64,000 nucleotides of DNA from Porphyrobacter sp. TH134 (GTDB lineage Bacteria; Pseudomonadota; Alphaproteobacteria; Sphingomonadales; Sphingomonadaceae). Below the pieces are notes generated by a model that searched no databases, was not told where the DNA came from, and worked only from the letters and a program-made list of their open reading frames with translations. The stretch is from assembly GCF_002855495.1 (NCBI RefSeq), contig NZ_PKRO01000004.1, positions 1 to 64,000 of the forward strand, read 5' to 3'. Position numbers and translations under genes: made by a program. Below are positions 18,460 to 27,992 of the stretch, in pieces; within the stretch, counting starts at the first letter, position 1; the number at the start of each line of letters is the position of its first letter.

Positions 18460-20093
18460 CCGGGATGCTGCTCCACACGCTGGCATGGACGGGCGTGCTG
18501 ATCGCTCTGGTGCTGGCGGCGCGGCGTCCGGTGACGCGGCATTTCGGGCCGGAAGCCGCCTATGCCTTGTGGGCGCTGCCGTTTGCGCGGCTGGTGCTGC
18601 CGCCGGTCACGCTGCCCGGCTGGATGGCGCCGGCGAAGGTCGATCCGGCCGCCGAGGTGCTGGCTGACGCTCCGCCGCTACCGGATGCGGCGTTCTGGCA
18701 GGCGGCAACTCCGGCGCCTGCTGGTGCCGTGCCCGCCCCGCTGACCGTGCCGATGGAGGCCGCACCGCCTGCCGGTTTCGATCTGTTGGCCATGCTGGCC
18801 GACTGGCCCTTTGCCGAGGCCGTGCTGCTGGTGTGGCTGGCGGGCGCGGCTGTGACCTTGTGGCGCCGCTTTGCCGCGTATTTCCGCCTGCGCGCGGACC
18901 TGCTGGCCGATGCCCGCGCGATGGGATCTGCGCCCGGCCTGCTGGGCAAGGTGCGTCTGATCGAAACCCCGGCGACCGGCGCGCCGCTGGCGATGGGGGT
19001 GCTTGACCCGGTGATTGCCTTGCCGCCCGGTTTTCTGGCGCTGCACGACCGCGAGGCGCGCGATCTGGCGTTGGCGCACGAATTGGCGCACCACCGCGGG
19101 GCGGACTTGCTGGTCAATGTGCTGGTGCAGCCGTTGTTTGCGCTGCACTGGTTCAACCCGCTGGGCCGCTATGGCTGGCTGGCGCTGCGGCGCGATCAGG
19201 AAGCGGCCTGCGATGCCCGCGTGATGGCGCGCCGATCGCCGCGCGAGCGGGCTGCCTATGCCGCGCTCATTGCCCGGTTCGCAGCCTTGCCCGGCGCTGC
19301 CCACAATGCGGCGCTGACCGCGCCGATGGCGTGTCCCGTGCTGGGCGAGAAATCGATCATCCACCGTCTGAGGAGCCTTGCCATGTCCGATCTGTCCCCC
19401 CGCCGCCGCTGGGCGGGCCGTGCGCTGCTGGGCGCAGGTCTGCTGGCGCTGCCGCTCACCGCCTCGATCAGCTATGCGGCGGGCGATCAGCCCGCGCCAG
19501 CCGCGCCAGCCGCGCCCGAAGCTCCACTGGCGCCCCAGCCACCTGCGCCGCCCGCGGCGCCTGCTCCGCTCGTGCCGGTTGCTGCGCCTGAGAGCCCTGA
19601 GGCCCCTTGGCCGGTGCAGCCACCCGAAGCGCCCGAAGCGCCCGAACCTTCCGTCACAGCCATGCGGGACCGCGAGATGGCCCATGATCGGCAACGGGCG
19701 GCCCATGATAGCCAATGGGCGGCGCATGATGCGGCAATGACCGCACACCTGCGCCGCGACCTTGCCCAGGCTGAGCATGATCTGGCCGATGTGCCCCGGC
19801 GCGTCAGTCAGGCCCTGGCTGATGCCGAGGCCGCCCGCGCGGAAGCGCCCAAGGTGATGGTGCTGAAGGACTGCACCTCGGCCTTTCGCGGTGAGGCCGA
19901 GGTGATGACCGGGCTGAACGGGCGGCAGACCGTGATGATCTGCCAGCCCCGTATTCCGGCGGCCGCCCGGCTTGGTCTGGAGCAGGCCCGCGCCGAGATT
20001 GCCCGCGATCCGGGCATCCCCGAACAGACCCGCGCAGCCTTGCTGCAAACGCTCGACCGCCAGATCGCGCGGTGGGCGCAGGCCGAAAGCTGA
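18456..20093 (+). CDS. BlaR1/MecR1-like M56 membrane metallopeptidase
   Basis: A 545-residue integral membrane zinc peptidase. N-terminal membrane helices (about 4-20, 35-50) and a further one around 115-135 precede the cytoplasmic peptidase loop. Its motif is HELAHH (zinc ligands His208 and His212, catalytic Glu209), followed by DQEAACDARV. After a last helix (about 320-340) there is a Pro/Ala-rich stretch, then a His/Asp-rich repeat (AHDRQRA, AHDSQWA, AHDAAMTAH), and a helical C-terminal domain. The penicillin-binding sensor of true BlaR1 is missing, so it probably senses another envelope signal and cleaves the upstream repressor. That role is inferred from the family. Confidence 0.88.
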   Translation: MTGMLLHTLAWTGVLIALVLAARRPVTRHFGPEAAYALWALPFARLVLPPVTLPGWMAPAKVDPAAEVLADAPPLPDAAFWQAATPAPAGAVPAPLTVPMEAAPPAGFDLLAMLADWPFAEAVLLVWLAGAAVTLWRRFAAYFRLRADLLADARAMGSAPGLLGKVRLIETPATGAPLAMGVLDPVIALPPGFLALHDREARDLALAHELAHHRGADLLVNVLVQPLFALHWFNPLGRYGWLALRRDQEAACDARVMARRSPRERAAYAALIARFAALPGAAHNAALTAPMACPVLGEKSIIHRLRSLAMSDLSPRRRWAGRALLGAGLLALPLTASISYAAGDQPAPAAPAAPEAPLAPQPPAPPAAPAPLVPVAAPESPEAPWPVQPPEAPEAPEPSVTAMRDREMAHDRQRAAHDSQWAAHDAAMTAHLRRDLAQAEHDLADVPRRVSQALADAEAARAEAPKVMVLKDCTSAFRGEAEVMTGLNGRQTVMICQPRIPAAARLGLEQARAEIARDPGIPEQTRAALLQTLDRQIARWAQAES

Positions 20094-20114
20094 GCGGGAG
20101 CGGCCCGGCCGTTC

Positions 20115-20621
20115 CTATTTGGCAGCGCGGGGCCGGGCCGGGTAGGCGCAGCTCTTGCCCATGCCCAACCCCTTGAGGAAGGCGCGCCGGGCCATGCCGG
20201 CGGTGTAGGCTGCGCGCAGCTTGCGTTCGTTGCCGGCCGCGCCTGTCACTTCGCGCACGATCCCGCGAAACGGAATGATCGAGCCCACCACACTCTGCCC
20301 GATCCGCCCTTCGTTCAGCCGGTCGGTGTCTTTGGCTCCGGCGATGTCGTAATCCGCGCCAAGCACCTCATCGAGGGCGGCGATTTGCGTCACGATGGCG
20401 CTGCATTTCGCCAGCCCTGCGGCATTGTAGGGATTGCGCTCTGCCGCCAGCAGCACTTCGGGAATGTCGCGCCCGTCGATGTTGAGATCGCGCAGCGGGG
20501 TTTTGGCTACCTCGGTCACGTCCGGCTCGGCCATGACCTGAGCGGCTGCGGGTGCAGCGCTGGCGCAGGCGATCACGGCGATGGCCGCAAGATGCAGGGG
20601 GAGGGTGCGCGTCATATCCAT
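20115..20621 (-). CDS. Secreted protein of unknown function
   Basis: A 168-residue product with a signal peptide (LAAIAVIACASAAPAAAQV) and no domain I recognise. The mature part has a conserved-looking segment, LNIDGRDIPEVLLAAERNPY followed by NAAGLAKCSAIVTQIAALDE, two cysteines (in KCSAI and KSCAYP) that might pair, and a C-terminal half rich in Gly, Ala and basic residues. It starts at the base where the upstream zinc peptidase ends, so they are likely co-transcribed. Its role, possibly periplasmic, is unknown. Confidence 0.7.
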   Translation of the reverse strand: MDMTRTLPLHLAAIAVIACASAAPAAAQVMAEPDVTEVAKTPLRDLNIDGRDIPEVLLAAERNPYNAAGLAKCSAIVTQIAALDEVLGADYDIAGAKDTDRLNEGRIGQSVVGSIIPFRGIVREVTGAAGNERKLRAAYTAGMARRAFLKGLGMGKSCAYPARPRAAK

Positions 20622-21508
20622 CAGGTTCCTTCAAAAAATACGTCGCAGGCAGCATCGTCGCGGTGTTCCAGCCCCAGTTGCAGCGCCGCCATCCGTTGGC
20701 GGCTGGTGCCATGCGTGAAGCCTTCAGGGTTGACCGACTGCCCGGCATTGCGCTGCAACGTATCGTCTCCGATCGCGCTGGCAGCCTGCAATCCTTCTTC
20801 AAGGTCGCCAGGCTCGATAATGTTCCGATTCTTTCCGGCCCACATTCCGGCATAGCAATCGGCCTGCAGTTCCATTGCGACCTGCAAGCGGTTGGCCGCG
20901 CCCGGATTGCGCTGCTGTTCGCGCCGCACCTGCGCGGCAAGGCCGGTGATATTCTGGATGTGGTGGCCATATTCATGCGCGATCACATACAGCCGCGCAA
21001 AATCGCCGCCCGTGCCCGACATTTGCGCCAGCTGGTCGTAAAAGCTGGTGTCGATATAGATGCCCTTGTCCGCCGGGCAGTAGAACGGCCCCACCGCCGA
21101 TGTCGCGCTGCCGCAGCCCTCAGTATCGACCCGGCCATTGCGATACAGATCAAGGAAAGGCTGTTCGAACGGGATGCCAGCCTGCGCAAAGCTGGCCTTC
21201 CATGTGGCATCAAGGCTGGTGAGCGCATTGCAGGCTTCGGTCGCATAGGCGCTGCTGGTGCAGACCTCCTGCGCGCTGAGGGTCTGCCCGCCGCCGCCGC
21301 TCCCGTCCTGGCCAGCGGGCGCGGTTTGCTGTTGCACGCTTTCAACCAGACCAATGGTCTGGGCCGGATCAAGCCCGAACACCACCGCACCGATCAGGGC
21401 GATCACCAGCGTGCCGCAGCCCAATCCGCCCGCACGGCCCATACCGCCGCCGCCGCCACCACTGGACCGGACATTGATTTGCGAGGTGTCGAACGGGCCT
21501 AACCGCAT
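20621..21508 (-). CDS. YpfJ-type neutral zinc metallopeptidase
   Basis: This 295-residue membrane-anchored protein belongs to the putative neutral zinc metallopeptidase family (YpfJ). It opens MRLGPFDTSQINVRSSGGGG, with a glycine-rich linker and one membrane helix (about 32-50). The peptidase domain shows ADKGIYIDTSFY, the zinc motif HEYGHH, and the downstream acidic ligand region QADCYAGMWA. Three in-frame ATGs are possible. I choose 21508 because GGGAG (21516-21520) stands 7 bases upstream. Biological substrate unknown. Confidence 0.9.
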   Translation of the reverse strand: MRLGPFDTSQINVRSSGGGGGGMGRAGGLGCGTLVIALIGAVVFGLDPAQTIGLVESVQQQTAPAGQDGSGGGGQTLSAQEVCTSSAYATEACNALTSLDATWKASFAQAGIPFEQPFLDLYRNGRVDTEGCGSATSAVGPFYCPADKGIYIDTSFYDQLAQMSGTGGDFARLYVIAHEYGHHIQNITGLAAQVRREQQRNPGAANRLQVAMELQADCYAGMWAGKNRNIIEPGDLEEGLQAASAIGDDTLQRNAGQSVNPEGFTHGTSRQRMAALQLGLEHRDDAACDVFFEGT

Positions 21509-21515
21509 CAGTAAA

Positions 21516-21520
21516 CTCCC
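21516..21520 (-). promoter_or_regulatory. Ribosome binding site fixing the zinc peptidase start
   Basis: GGGAG on the minus strand, 7 bases before the ATG at 21508, favours this start over ATGs at 21526 and 21535. Confidence 0.75.
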
Positions 21521-21599
21521 TTTCATGGTGCCCATTCAGCAATTTGCTGGACAGGCGCGATACGTGCGGCAAAAGCAAAGCACGATGGCCTGAAGGTGC

Positions 21600-21604
21600 A
21601 GGAG
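21600..21604 (+). promoter_or_regulatory. Ribosome binding site fixing the SDR start
   Basis: AGGAG with a 9-base spacer to the ATG at 21614 rules against the upstream GTG at 21596, which lies before the site. Confidence 0.75.
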
Positions 21605-21613
21605 AAGCGGCAA

Positions 21614-22366
21614 ATGCTCAAGAACCGGCGTGCTCTCATCACCGGCTCAACTTCGGGGATTGGTCTGGCAATCGCCCGGGCGCTGGTGGCTGAAGGCGCC
21701 GAGGTCATCCTCAACGGCCTAGGCGATCCCGCTGAAATCGAAGCGCTTTGTGACGAATTGGGGGCGAGCTACAACGGCGCCAACCTGATGGATGCAGGCG
21801 CCATCGCGCAGATGATGGCCGATGTCGGCCCCATCGATATTCTCGTCAACAATGCCGGAATGCAACACGTCGCTGCGGTCGAGGATTTTCCGCCCGAAAA
21901 GTGGGATGCAATCATCGCCTTGAACCTTTCGGCGGCGTTCCACACCACGCGGGCCGCTGTGCCGGGGATGAAGGCGGCAGGCTGGGGGCGGATCATCAAC
22001 ACCGCCAGCGCCCATTCGCTCGCCGCCTCGCCGTTCAAGTGCGCCTATGTCGCGGCCAAGCATGGGCTGACCGGCTTTACCAAAACCATCGCGCTGGAAT
22101 TGGCAACCTGCGGGATCACCGCCAATTGCATCTCGCCCGGATATGTCTGGACCCCGCTGGTCGAAAACCAGATCCCCGACACCATGGCCGCGCGCGGAAT
22201 GACGCGCGATCAGGTGATGAATGACGTGCTGCTGGCCAAGCAGCCGACCAAAAGCTTCGTCCTGCCCGAAGATGTCGCCGCGCTGGCGGTGTTCCTGTGC
22301 GGCGATGCGGCGCGCAACATCACCGGCGCCAATTACACCATCGACGGGGGCTGGACCGCCGAATGA
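21614..22366 (+). CDS. 3-hydroxybutyrate dehydrogenase-like SDR
   Basis: The 250-residue enzyme probably interconverts D-3-hydroxybutyrate and acetoacetate with NAD. It has TGSTSGIGLAIA, NNAGMQHVAAVEDF, the catalytic block INTASAHSLAASPFKCAYVA with AKHGLTGFTKTIALE, and the 3HB-dehydrogenase hallmarks CISPGYVWTPLVENQI and KQPTKSFVLPED. The C-terminus is the usual NITGANYTIDGGWTAE. In bacteria that make PHB it releases ketone-body carbon; no phb genes are visible here. An M28 peptidase gene follows after 10 bases, perhaps in one transcript. Confidence 0.9.
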   Translation: MLKNRRALITGSTSGIGLAIARALVAEGAEVILNGLGDPAEIEALCDELGASYNGANLMDAGAIAQMMADVGPIDILVNNAGMQHVAAVEDFPPEKWDAIIALNLSAAFHTTRAAVPGMKAAGWGRIINTASAHSLAASPFKCAYVAAKHGLTGFTKTIALELATCGITANCISPGYVWTPLVENQIPDTMAARGMTRDQVMNDVLLAKQPTKSFVLPEDVAALAVFLCGDAARNITGANYTIDGGWTAE

Positions 22367-22376
22367 GCGCTGCGGG

Positions 22377-23885
22377 ATGATCGGCGCGCGCGCCGCACTG
22401 CTGATGGCGGTGCTGGTCAGCCTGATGCTGACCGCTTGCGCCCGTGCACCGGTTGCCAGCCTGCCTGCTGACGAACGCAGCGCCATCGCCGCGCGGCTCA
22501 GGGCCGATATCGCGGTGCTGGCCGGCGATGATCTGATGGGCCGCAAGCCGGGCACGCCGGGCGGGCAGGCCGCTTCTGATTATATCGAGCAGCGCATGAC
22601 CGAAATCGGCTTGGTGTCGGGCACCAATGATCCCGGTTCTTATTGGCGCTTGCCGGTCGATTTGCTGGCGACCCGGCCGGAAGGGGCCACGCTGACGCTG
22701 GGCAAGGGACGCCGCGCGGTCGTGATCGCGGATCGCGATGCAGCCGTGTTCACGCCGCGCCGCCGCGCGCTGGCGATTGGCGGGCCGGGCACGGGCGTGC
22801 CGGTGGTGTTTGTGGGCAATGGCGATGGGTCGGTGCTGGGCGATGCGCTGGCAGGCGCGGTGGCGGTGATGTTGGCCGATCCCGGCCGCGATGCCGCACG
22901 CCGCGATGCCTTGTTCCGGCAGCAGGCCACCGCTGTCGTCACTGTGCTGCCGGATGCCGCTGCGCTGGCCGAAGTGCGCCGCACGGAAAACCGCCCCCAG
23001 CTGCAACTCGCCGCCGACGAGCAGGATACGCTGGCGGCCTATATCACGGACGAGGCGCTGGCCGGGGTGATCGGCGCGCGCCGCTGGAGCAATCTGAAGC
23101 GCGAGGCGGCGCTGGCCGATTTTGCGCCGCTTGAACTCAATCTGGCGATCAGCATCGAGGCGACATCGGACCGGCGCGAGTTTGCCAGCCAGAATATCAT
23201 CGGGATGATCCCCGGCAGCCAGCCGGGATCGGGCGCGGTGTTGCTGCTGGCGCATTGGGACCACCTTGGCGAATGCGGGGCGCCGGGCGCGATTGACCGC
23301 ATCTGCAATGGCGCGGCGGACAATGCCAGCGGCGTGGCGATGCTGCTGGAACTGGGGCGGCGGCTGAAGCAAGGCCCGGCTTTGGGCCGCGATGTCTATT
23401 TCCTTGCCACCACCGCCGAAGAAGATGGCTTGCTGGGCATCCGCGCCTTTGTGCGCAATCCGCCGGTGCCCTTGGCAAGCATCGTTGCCGCCTTCAATCT
23501 CGACATGATGGCGGTTGCGCCCGCGGCAAGCCCGGTGGGCTTTATCGGGCGCGGACAGGCACCGCAGCTGGATGCGGTGATTCTGGATGGGATCACAGCC
23601 AGCGGCCGCGCGGTGGGCGATCAGGCGCTGGCGGACAGTTTCCTCCAGCGTCAGGATGGCTGGGCGCTGGTGCAGGCCGGTGTGCCAAGCGTGCTGCTCT
23701 CCACCAGCTATGGCTCGCGCGCGGTGCTGGATCCGTTTCTCCAGACCCGGTATCACCAGCCTTCGGACGAGGCTGACCGGATTGAACTCGGCGGGGCGAT
23801 TGATGATCTGCTGCTGCACGAGACCATCATTCGGCAAATCGCCGATCCGGCCAGCTATCCGGCAAGCGCCGAAGCGCGCCCCTAG
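22377..23885 (+). CDS. M28-family zinc peptidase lipoprotein
   Basis: A 502-residue secreted aminopeptidase-like protein. The signal ends LTAC with Cys21, a lipobox. The middle carries a PA-like insert (VPVVFVGNGDGSVLGDAL). The M28 catalytic domain has the zinc ligands HWDHLGECG, CNGAADNASGVAMLLEL, the Glu pair in TTAEEDGLLG, FNLDMMAV and the final His in TRYHQPSDE. Length suits the two-domain M28 group. The frame is open upstream, but the ATG at 22377 directly precedes the signal peptide. Likely periplasmic amino-acid scavenging or peptide turnover. Confidence 0.88.
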   Translation: MIGARAALLMAVLVSLMLTACARAPVASLPADERSAIAARLRADIAVLAGDDLMGRKPGTPGGQAASDYIEQRMTEIGLVSGTNDPGSYWRLPVDLLATRPEGATLTLGKGRRAVVIADRDAAVFTPRRRALAIGGPGTGVPVVFVGNGDGSVLGDALAGAVAVMLADPGRDAARRDALFRQQATAVVTVLPDAAALAEVRRTENRPQLQLAADEQDTLAAYITDEALAGVIGARRWSNLKREAALADFAPLELNLAISIEATSDRREFASQNIIGMIPGSQPGSGAVLLLAHWDHLGECGAPGAIDRICNGAADNASGVAMLLELGRRLKQGPALGRDVYFLATTAEEDGLLGIRAFVRNPPVPLASIVAAFNLDMMAVAPAASPVGFIGRGQAPQLDAVILDGITASGRAVGDQALADSFLQRQDGWALVQAGVPSVLLSTSYGSRAVLDPFLQTRYHQPSDEADRIELGGAIDDLLLHETIIRQIADPASYPASAEARP

Positions 23886-23898
23886 GTCTGGGCCCTAG

Positions 23899-25449
<1,551 letters not shown>

Positions 25450-25455
25450 GGCTGC

Positions 25456-25770
25456 GTGATCGAGATCATCCCTTGGATGCTGGTGCTTGTCTGGTGGGAC
25501 CCCAAGGAGCCCGGCCGGTTCGAAGTCCAGCGCGAGCCGCATCTCTACGCGGATGAGGCGACCTGCCAGCTGTATGGAAATGAACGGGTCGCAGGAGTGA
25601 AGATGTACGATTACGAACACGGTTACGTGAAGGTCACGTACAAATGCCTGCCGGTGCCCAAGTCCGAGGAATTTGACCGGCTTTACGCCGATATCGACGA
25701 AGAGCGCCGCGAAGCGCAGGCGGCTGAGGCGGCGCAATCGGCGACACCATCGCCGGGCGAAGGGCAGTGA
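25456..25770 (+). CDS. Conserved small protein of unknown function
   Basis: This 104-residue protein starts at a GTG six bases after guaB and overlaps the next gene by four bases, so it is embedded in a guaB operon. It begins with a hydrophobic segment (IIPWMLVLVWWD), then a domain with YADEATCQLYGNERV and HGYVKVTYKCLPVP. The two cysteines could form a disulphide if secreted. The C-terminus is a charged helix (SEEFDRLYADIDEERREAQA). The N-terminal segment is too short to be sure of export. No family recognised. Confidence 0.75.
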   Translation: MIEIIPWMLVLVWWDPKEPGRFEVQREPHLYADEATCQLYGNERVAGVKMYDYEHGYVKVTYKCLPVPKSEEFDRLYADIDEERREAQAAEAAQSATPSPGEGQ

Positions 25771-26945
25771 CTCCCGCCGCACGCGTTCAGGCCGCGATCG
25801 AACTGCTCGACACGATCATTGCATCGGCGCGTGCCAAAGGCGCGCCGGCTGACCGGATCATCGCCGACTATTTCCGCGCCCGCCGCTATGCCGGGTCGAA
25901 AGACCGGCGCGCGGTGCGCGATCTGGTCTACCGGGCGATCCGCCTCTGCGGCCCCGTGCCTGCCAGCGGGCGGGCGGCGATGCTGGCTGTGGCGACGCAG
26001 GACGAAGCGGTGGCCGCGCTGTTCGACGGCTCTGCCCACGGCCCCGCACCGCGCGGCGAAAGCGAGGAAGCGGCAAATACCGGCCTTGCGCCCAAGTGGC
26101 TCGCGGCGGCACTGCGCGCATCAGGCCTTGGCGGGCGCGAGATTGCCGCACTGCTCGGCCGTGCGCCGCTCGACATCCGCGTCAACGCGCTGAAAGCCGA
26201 CCGCGCCGATCTGACCCTTCCCGAACAGGGCGAGACGCTGGCATCGGCGCAGGGCCTGCGGTTTGCGACCGGCACCCCGGTCGAAACGTGGGACGCCTAC
26301 ACGCAAGGCCTGATCGAAGTGCAGGACCTCGGTAGCCAGCTCATCGTCGAGGCTTTGCCGATTGCGGCGGGCGACACGATTATCGACCTGTGCGCAGGCG
26401 GCGGCGGCAAGACGCTGGCGCTGGCCGCACGGCTTGGCAATGCGGCGAGCATCATCGCTGCGGATACCGACAAGCGCCGGCTGGGCAACCTCGCGCCGCG
26501 CGCCGCGCGGGCCGGCGCGGCGGTCGATCATACCGTTCTGCTTGATCCGGGCCGCGAGCTGCGCGCCCTTGGGCCGTGGGCGGGCAAGGCCGATCACGTG
26601 CTGATCGATGCGCCCTGTTCGGGCAGCGGCACCTGGCGGCGCAGCCCGGAAGGGCGCTGGCGGCTCGACCCGGCAGAACTCGCGCGGCTCAATGCCTTGC
26701 AGGACCATGTGCTCGATGTGGCAGCCCAGCTGGTGCGATCCGGCGGCGCGATCAGTTTTGTCACCTGTTCGGTGCTTGATGCCGAAGGCGCAGACCGGAT
26801 CACCGCCTTTCTCTCCCGCCATCCCGGCTGGCGCAGCGAGCCCCTGACCCTCGGCCTTGGCCGCCCGCGCGGGGCCGGGATCAGGCTTGATCCGCTCCAT
26901 GACGGCACGGATGGTTTTTTCATCGCGTGCTTGCGTTCACCATGA
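25767..26945 (+). CDS. RsmB/NOP-family RNA (cytosine-C5) methyltransferase
   Basis: A 392-residue SAM-dependent methyltransferase of the RsmB type that modifies 16S rRNA cytosine. An N-terminal NusB-like helical domain (about 1-130) is followed by the Rossmann domain: DLCAGGGGKTLALAARLG for SAM, DAPCSGSGTWRRSPEGRW with one active-site Cys, and SFVTCSVLDAEG with the catalytic Cys. The GTG start overlaps the upstream small gene in GTGA. Whether it is the true C967 enzyme or a paralogue cannot be told from sequence alone. Confidence 0.9.
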   Translation: MTPAARVQAAIELLDTIIASARAKGAPADRIIADYFRARRYAGSKDRRAVRDLVYRAIRLCGPVPASGRAAMLAVATQDEAVAALFDGSAHGPAPRGESEEAANTGLAPKWLAAALRASGLGGREIAALLGRAPLDIRVNALKADRADLTLPEQGETLASAQGLRFATGTPVETWDAYTQGLIEVQDLGSQLIVEALPIAAGDTIIDLCAGGGGKTLALAARLGNAASIIAADTDKRRLGNLAPRAARAGAAVDHTVLLDPGRELRALGPWAGKADHVLIDAPCSGSGTWRRSPEGRWRLDPAELARLNALQDHVLDVAAQLVRSGGAISFVTCSVLDAEGADRITAFLSRHPGWRSEPLTLGLGRPRGAGIRLDPLHDGTDGFFIACLRSP

Positions 26946-26995
26946 TAGCCTAGCATCCTATGGAAGAGCCACCTGGTTCTGGTAACCACGCCCTG

Positions 26996-27001
26996 AAGGA
27001 G
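26996..27001 (+). promoter_or_regulatory. Ribosome binding site fixing the TPR gene start
   Basis: AAGGAG, 6 bases before the ATG at 27008, supports this start rather than the ATG at 26960. Confidence 0.75.
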
Positions 27002-27007
27002 CTCCTG

Positions 27008-27508
27008 ATGCGTTATGCGCCCGCTGCTGCCGTGCTGTCCCTGTGCCTTGCCATGACGGCGAGCATCAGCAGCGCAGGCGACGCCGGCGCGCCCGATCCC
27101 CGCGCTGCGAATCTGATCGCGCAGGGGCAGGCCGCCCTGGCCGCAGGCGAAACGCAGGGCGCTGTCGATGCCTTCGAAGCGGCTCTCGCCATCGATCCCG
27201 GCCATACGCCGATCTTCATCGACCTTGCCGAAGCCGCGCGCCAGCAGGGCCTGCAAGGCAAGGCGATTCGCTATTACCGCGAAGCGCTGGAGCGTGATCC
27301 GGGCAATTTCGCCGCGATCGCGGGTGAGGGCACGGCCCTGGTCGAAAAGGGCGCGCTGGAAAAGGCCAAGCGCAATCTGGCCAAGCTGCAATCCCTGTGC
27401 GGCGATGCCTGCCCTGAAACAGTGGCGCTGCAAACCACCATCGCGCGCGGGGTGCCGGCACGGCTGGCGGTGGAGAGCAAGGGCGACCCGGCGACCGCGT
27501 CGAACTGA
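27008..27508 (+). CDS. Secreted tetratricopeptide-repeat protein
   Basis: The 166-residue product has a signal peptide (AAAVLSLCLAMTASISSAG) and about three TPR units: LIAQGQAALAAGETQGAVDA, FEAALAIDPGHTPIFIDLAE, and GKAIRYYREALERDPGNFAA. TPRs mediate protein contacts, here in the periplasm. A CGDAC motif near the C-terminus could form a disulphide. It lies between rsmB-like and rppH and ends 4 bases before the convergent rppH stop. Confidence 0.8.
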   Translation: MRYAPAAAVLSLCLAMTASISSAGDAGAPDPRAANLIAQGQAALAAGETQGAVDAFEAALAIDPGHTPIFIDLAEAARQQGLQGKAIRYYREALERDPGNFAAIAGEGTALVEKGALEKAKRNLAKLQSLCGDACPETVALQTTIARGVPARLAVESKGDPATASN

Positions 27509-27512
27509 TCCG

Positions 27513-27992
27513 TCAGATCAGGCCCCGGAACTCCGCCAGCACCGCTTCATAGACTGCGCGTTTGAAGGGGATAATCAGCGCGGGCAGCTGTTCGGGTTCG
27601 ATCCAGCGCCATTCATTGAATTCGGGCGGATTGTGGGCCGCAAGGTCAATGTCGGCATCCTCGCCCAGAAAGCGGCCCAGGAACCAATGTTGTTCCTGCC
27701 CGCGATATTTGCCCTTCCACACCCGGCCCTGCAATTCGGGCGGCAGATCATAGCAGATCGGCTGCGCGGTCTGGGCGATCACTTCGACCTTGTCGGGGCC
27801 GACCCCGATTTCCTCCGCCAGCTCGCGCAGGGCGGCGTCGCGCACATCCTCGCCCTTGTCGATCCCCCCTTGCGGCATTTGCCAGAAGCCGTGGGCTGAC
27901 GGATCAATTCGCTGGCCGACGAAGACGAGGCCTTCGGCGTTCACCAGCATGAAGCCCGCGCAGGGACGGTAGGGAAGGTGATCGAAGCTCAT
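27513..27992 (-). CDS. rppH: RNA pyrophosphohydrolase RppH (Nudix)
   Basis: RppH removes pyrophosphate from mRNA 5' ends and so triggers decay. The 159-residue protein opens YRPCAGFMLVNAEGLVFVGQ and carries the Nudix box GGIDKGEDVRDAALRELAEE. It then shows the RppH-type WKGKYRGQEQHWFLGRFLG segment. Length fits alphaproteobacterial RppH/IalA. Its ATG overlaps the stop of the upstream esterase gene by four bases. Confidence 0.93.
   Translation of the reverse strand: MSFDHLPYRPCAGFMLVNAEGLVFVGQRIDPSAHGFWQMPQGGIDKGEDVRDAALRELAEEIGVGPDKVEVIAQTAQPICYDLPPELQGRVWKGKYRGQEQHWFLGRFLGEDADIDLAAHNPPEFNEWRWIEPEQLPALIIPFKRAVYEAVLAEFRGLI

Noticed and set aside
18015..20093. Beta-lactam resistance operon
   Set aside because: The regulator pair is BlaI/BlaR1-like, but the sensor domain is missing and no beta-lactamase is adjacent; the serine hydrolase at 31.6 kb is far away and of a different group.
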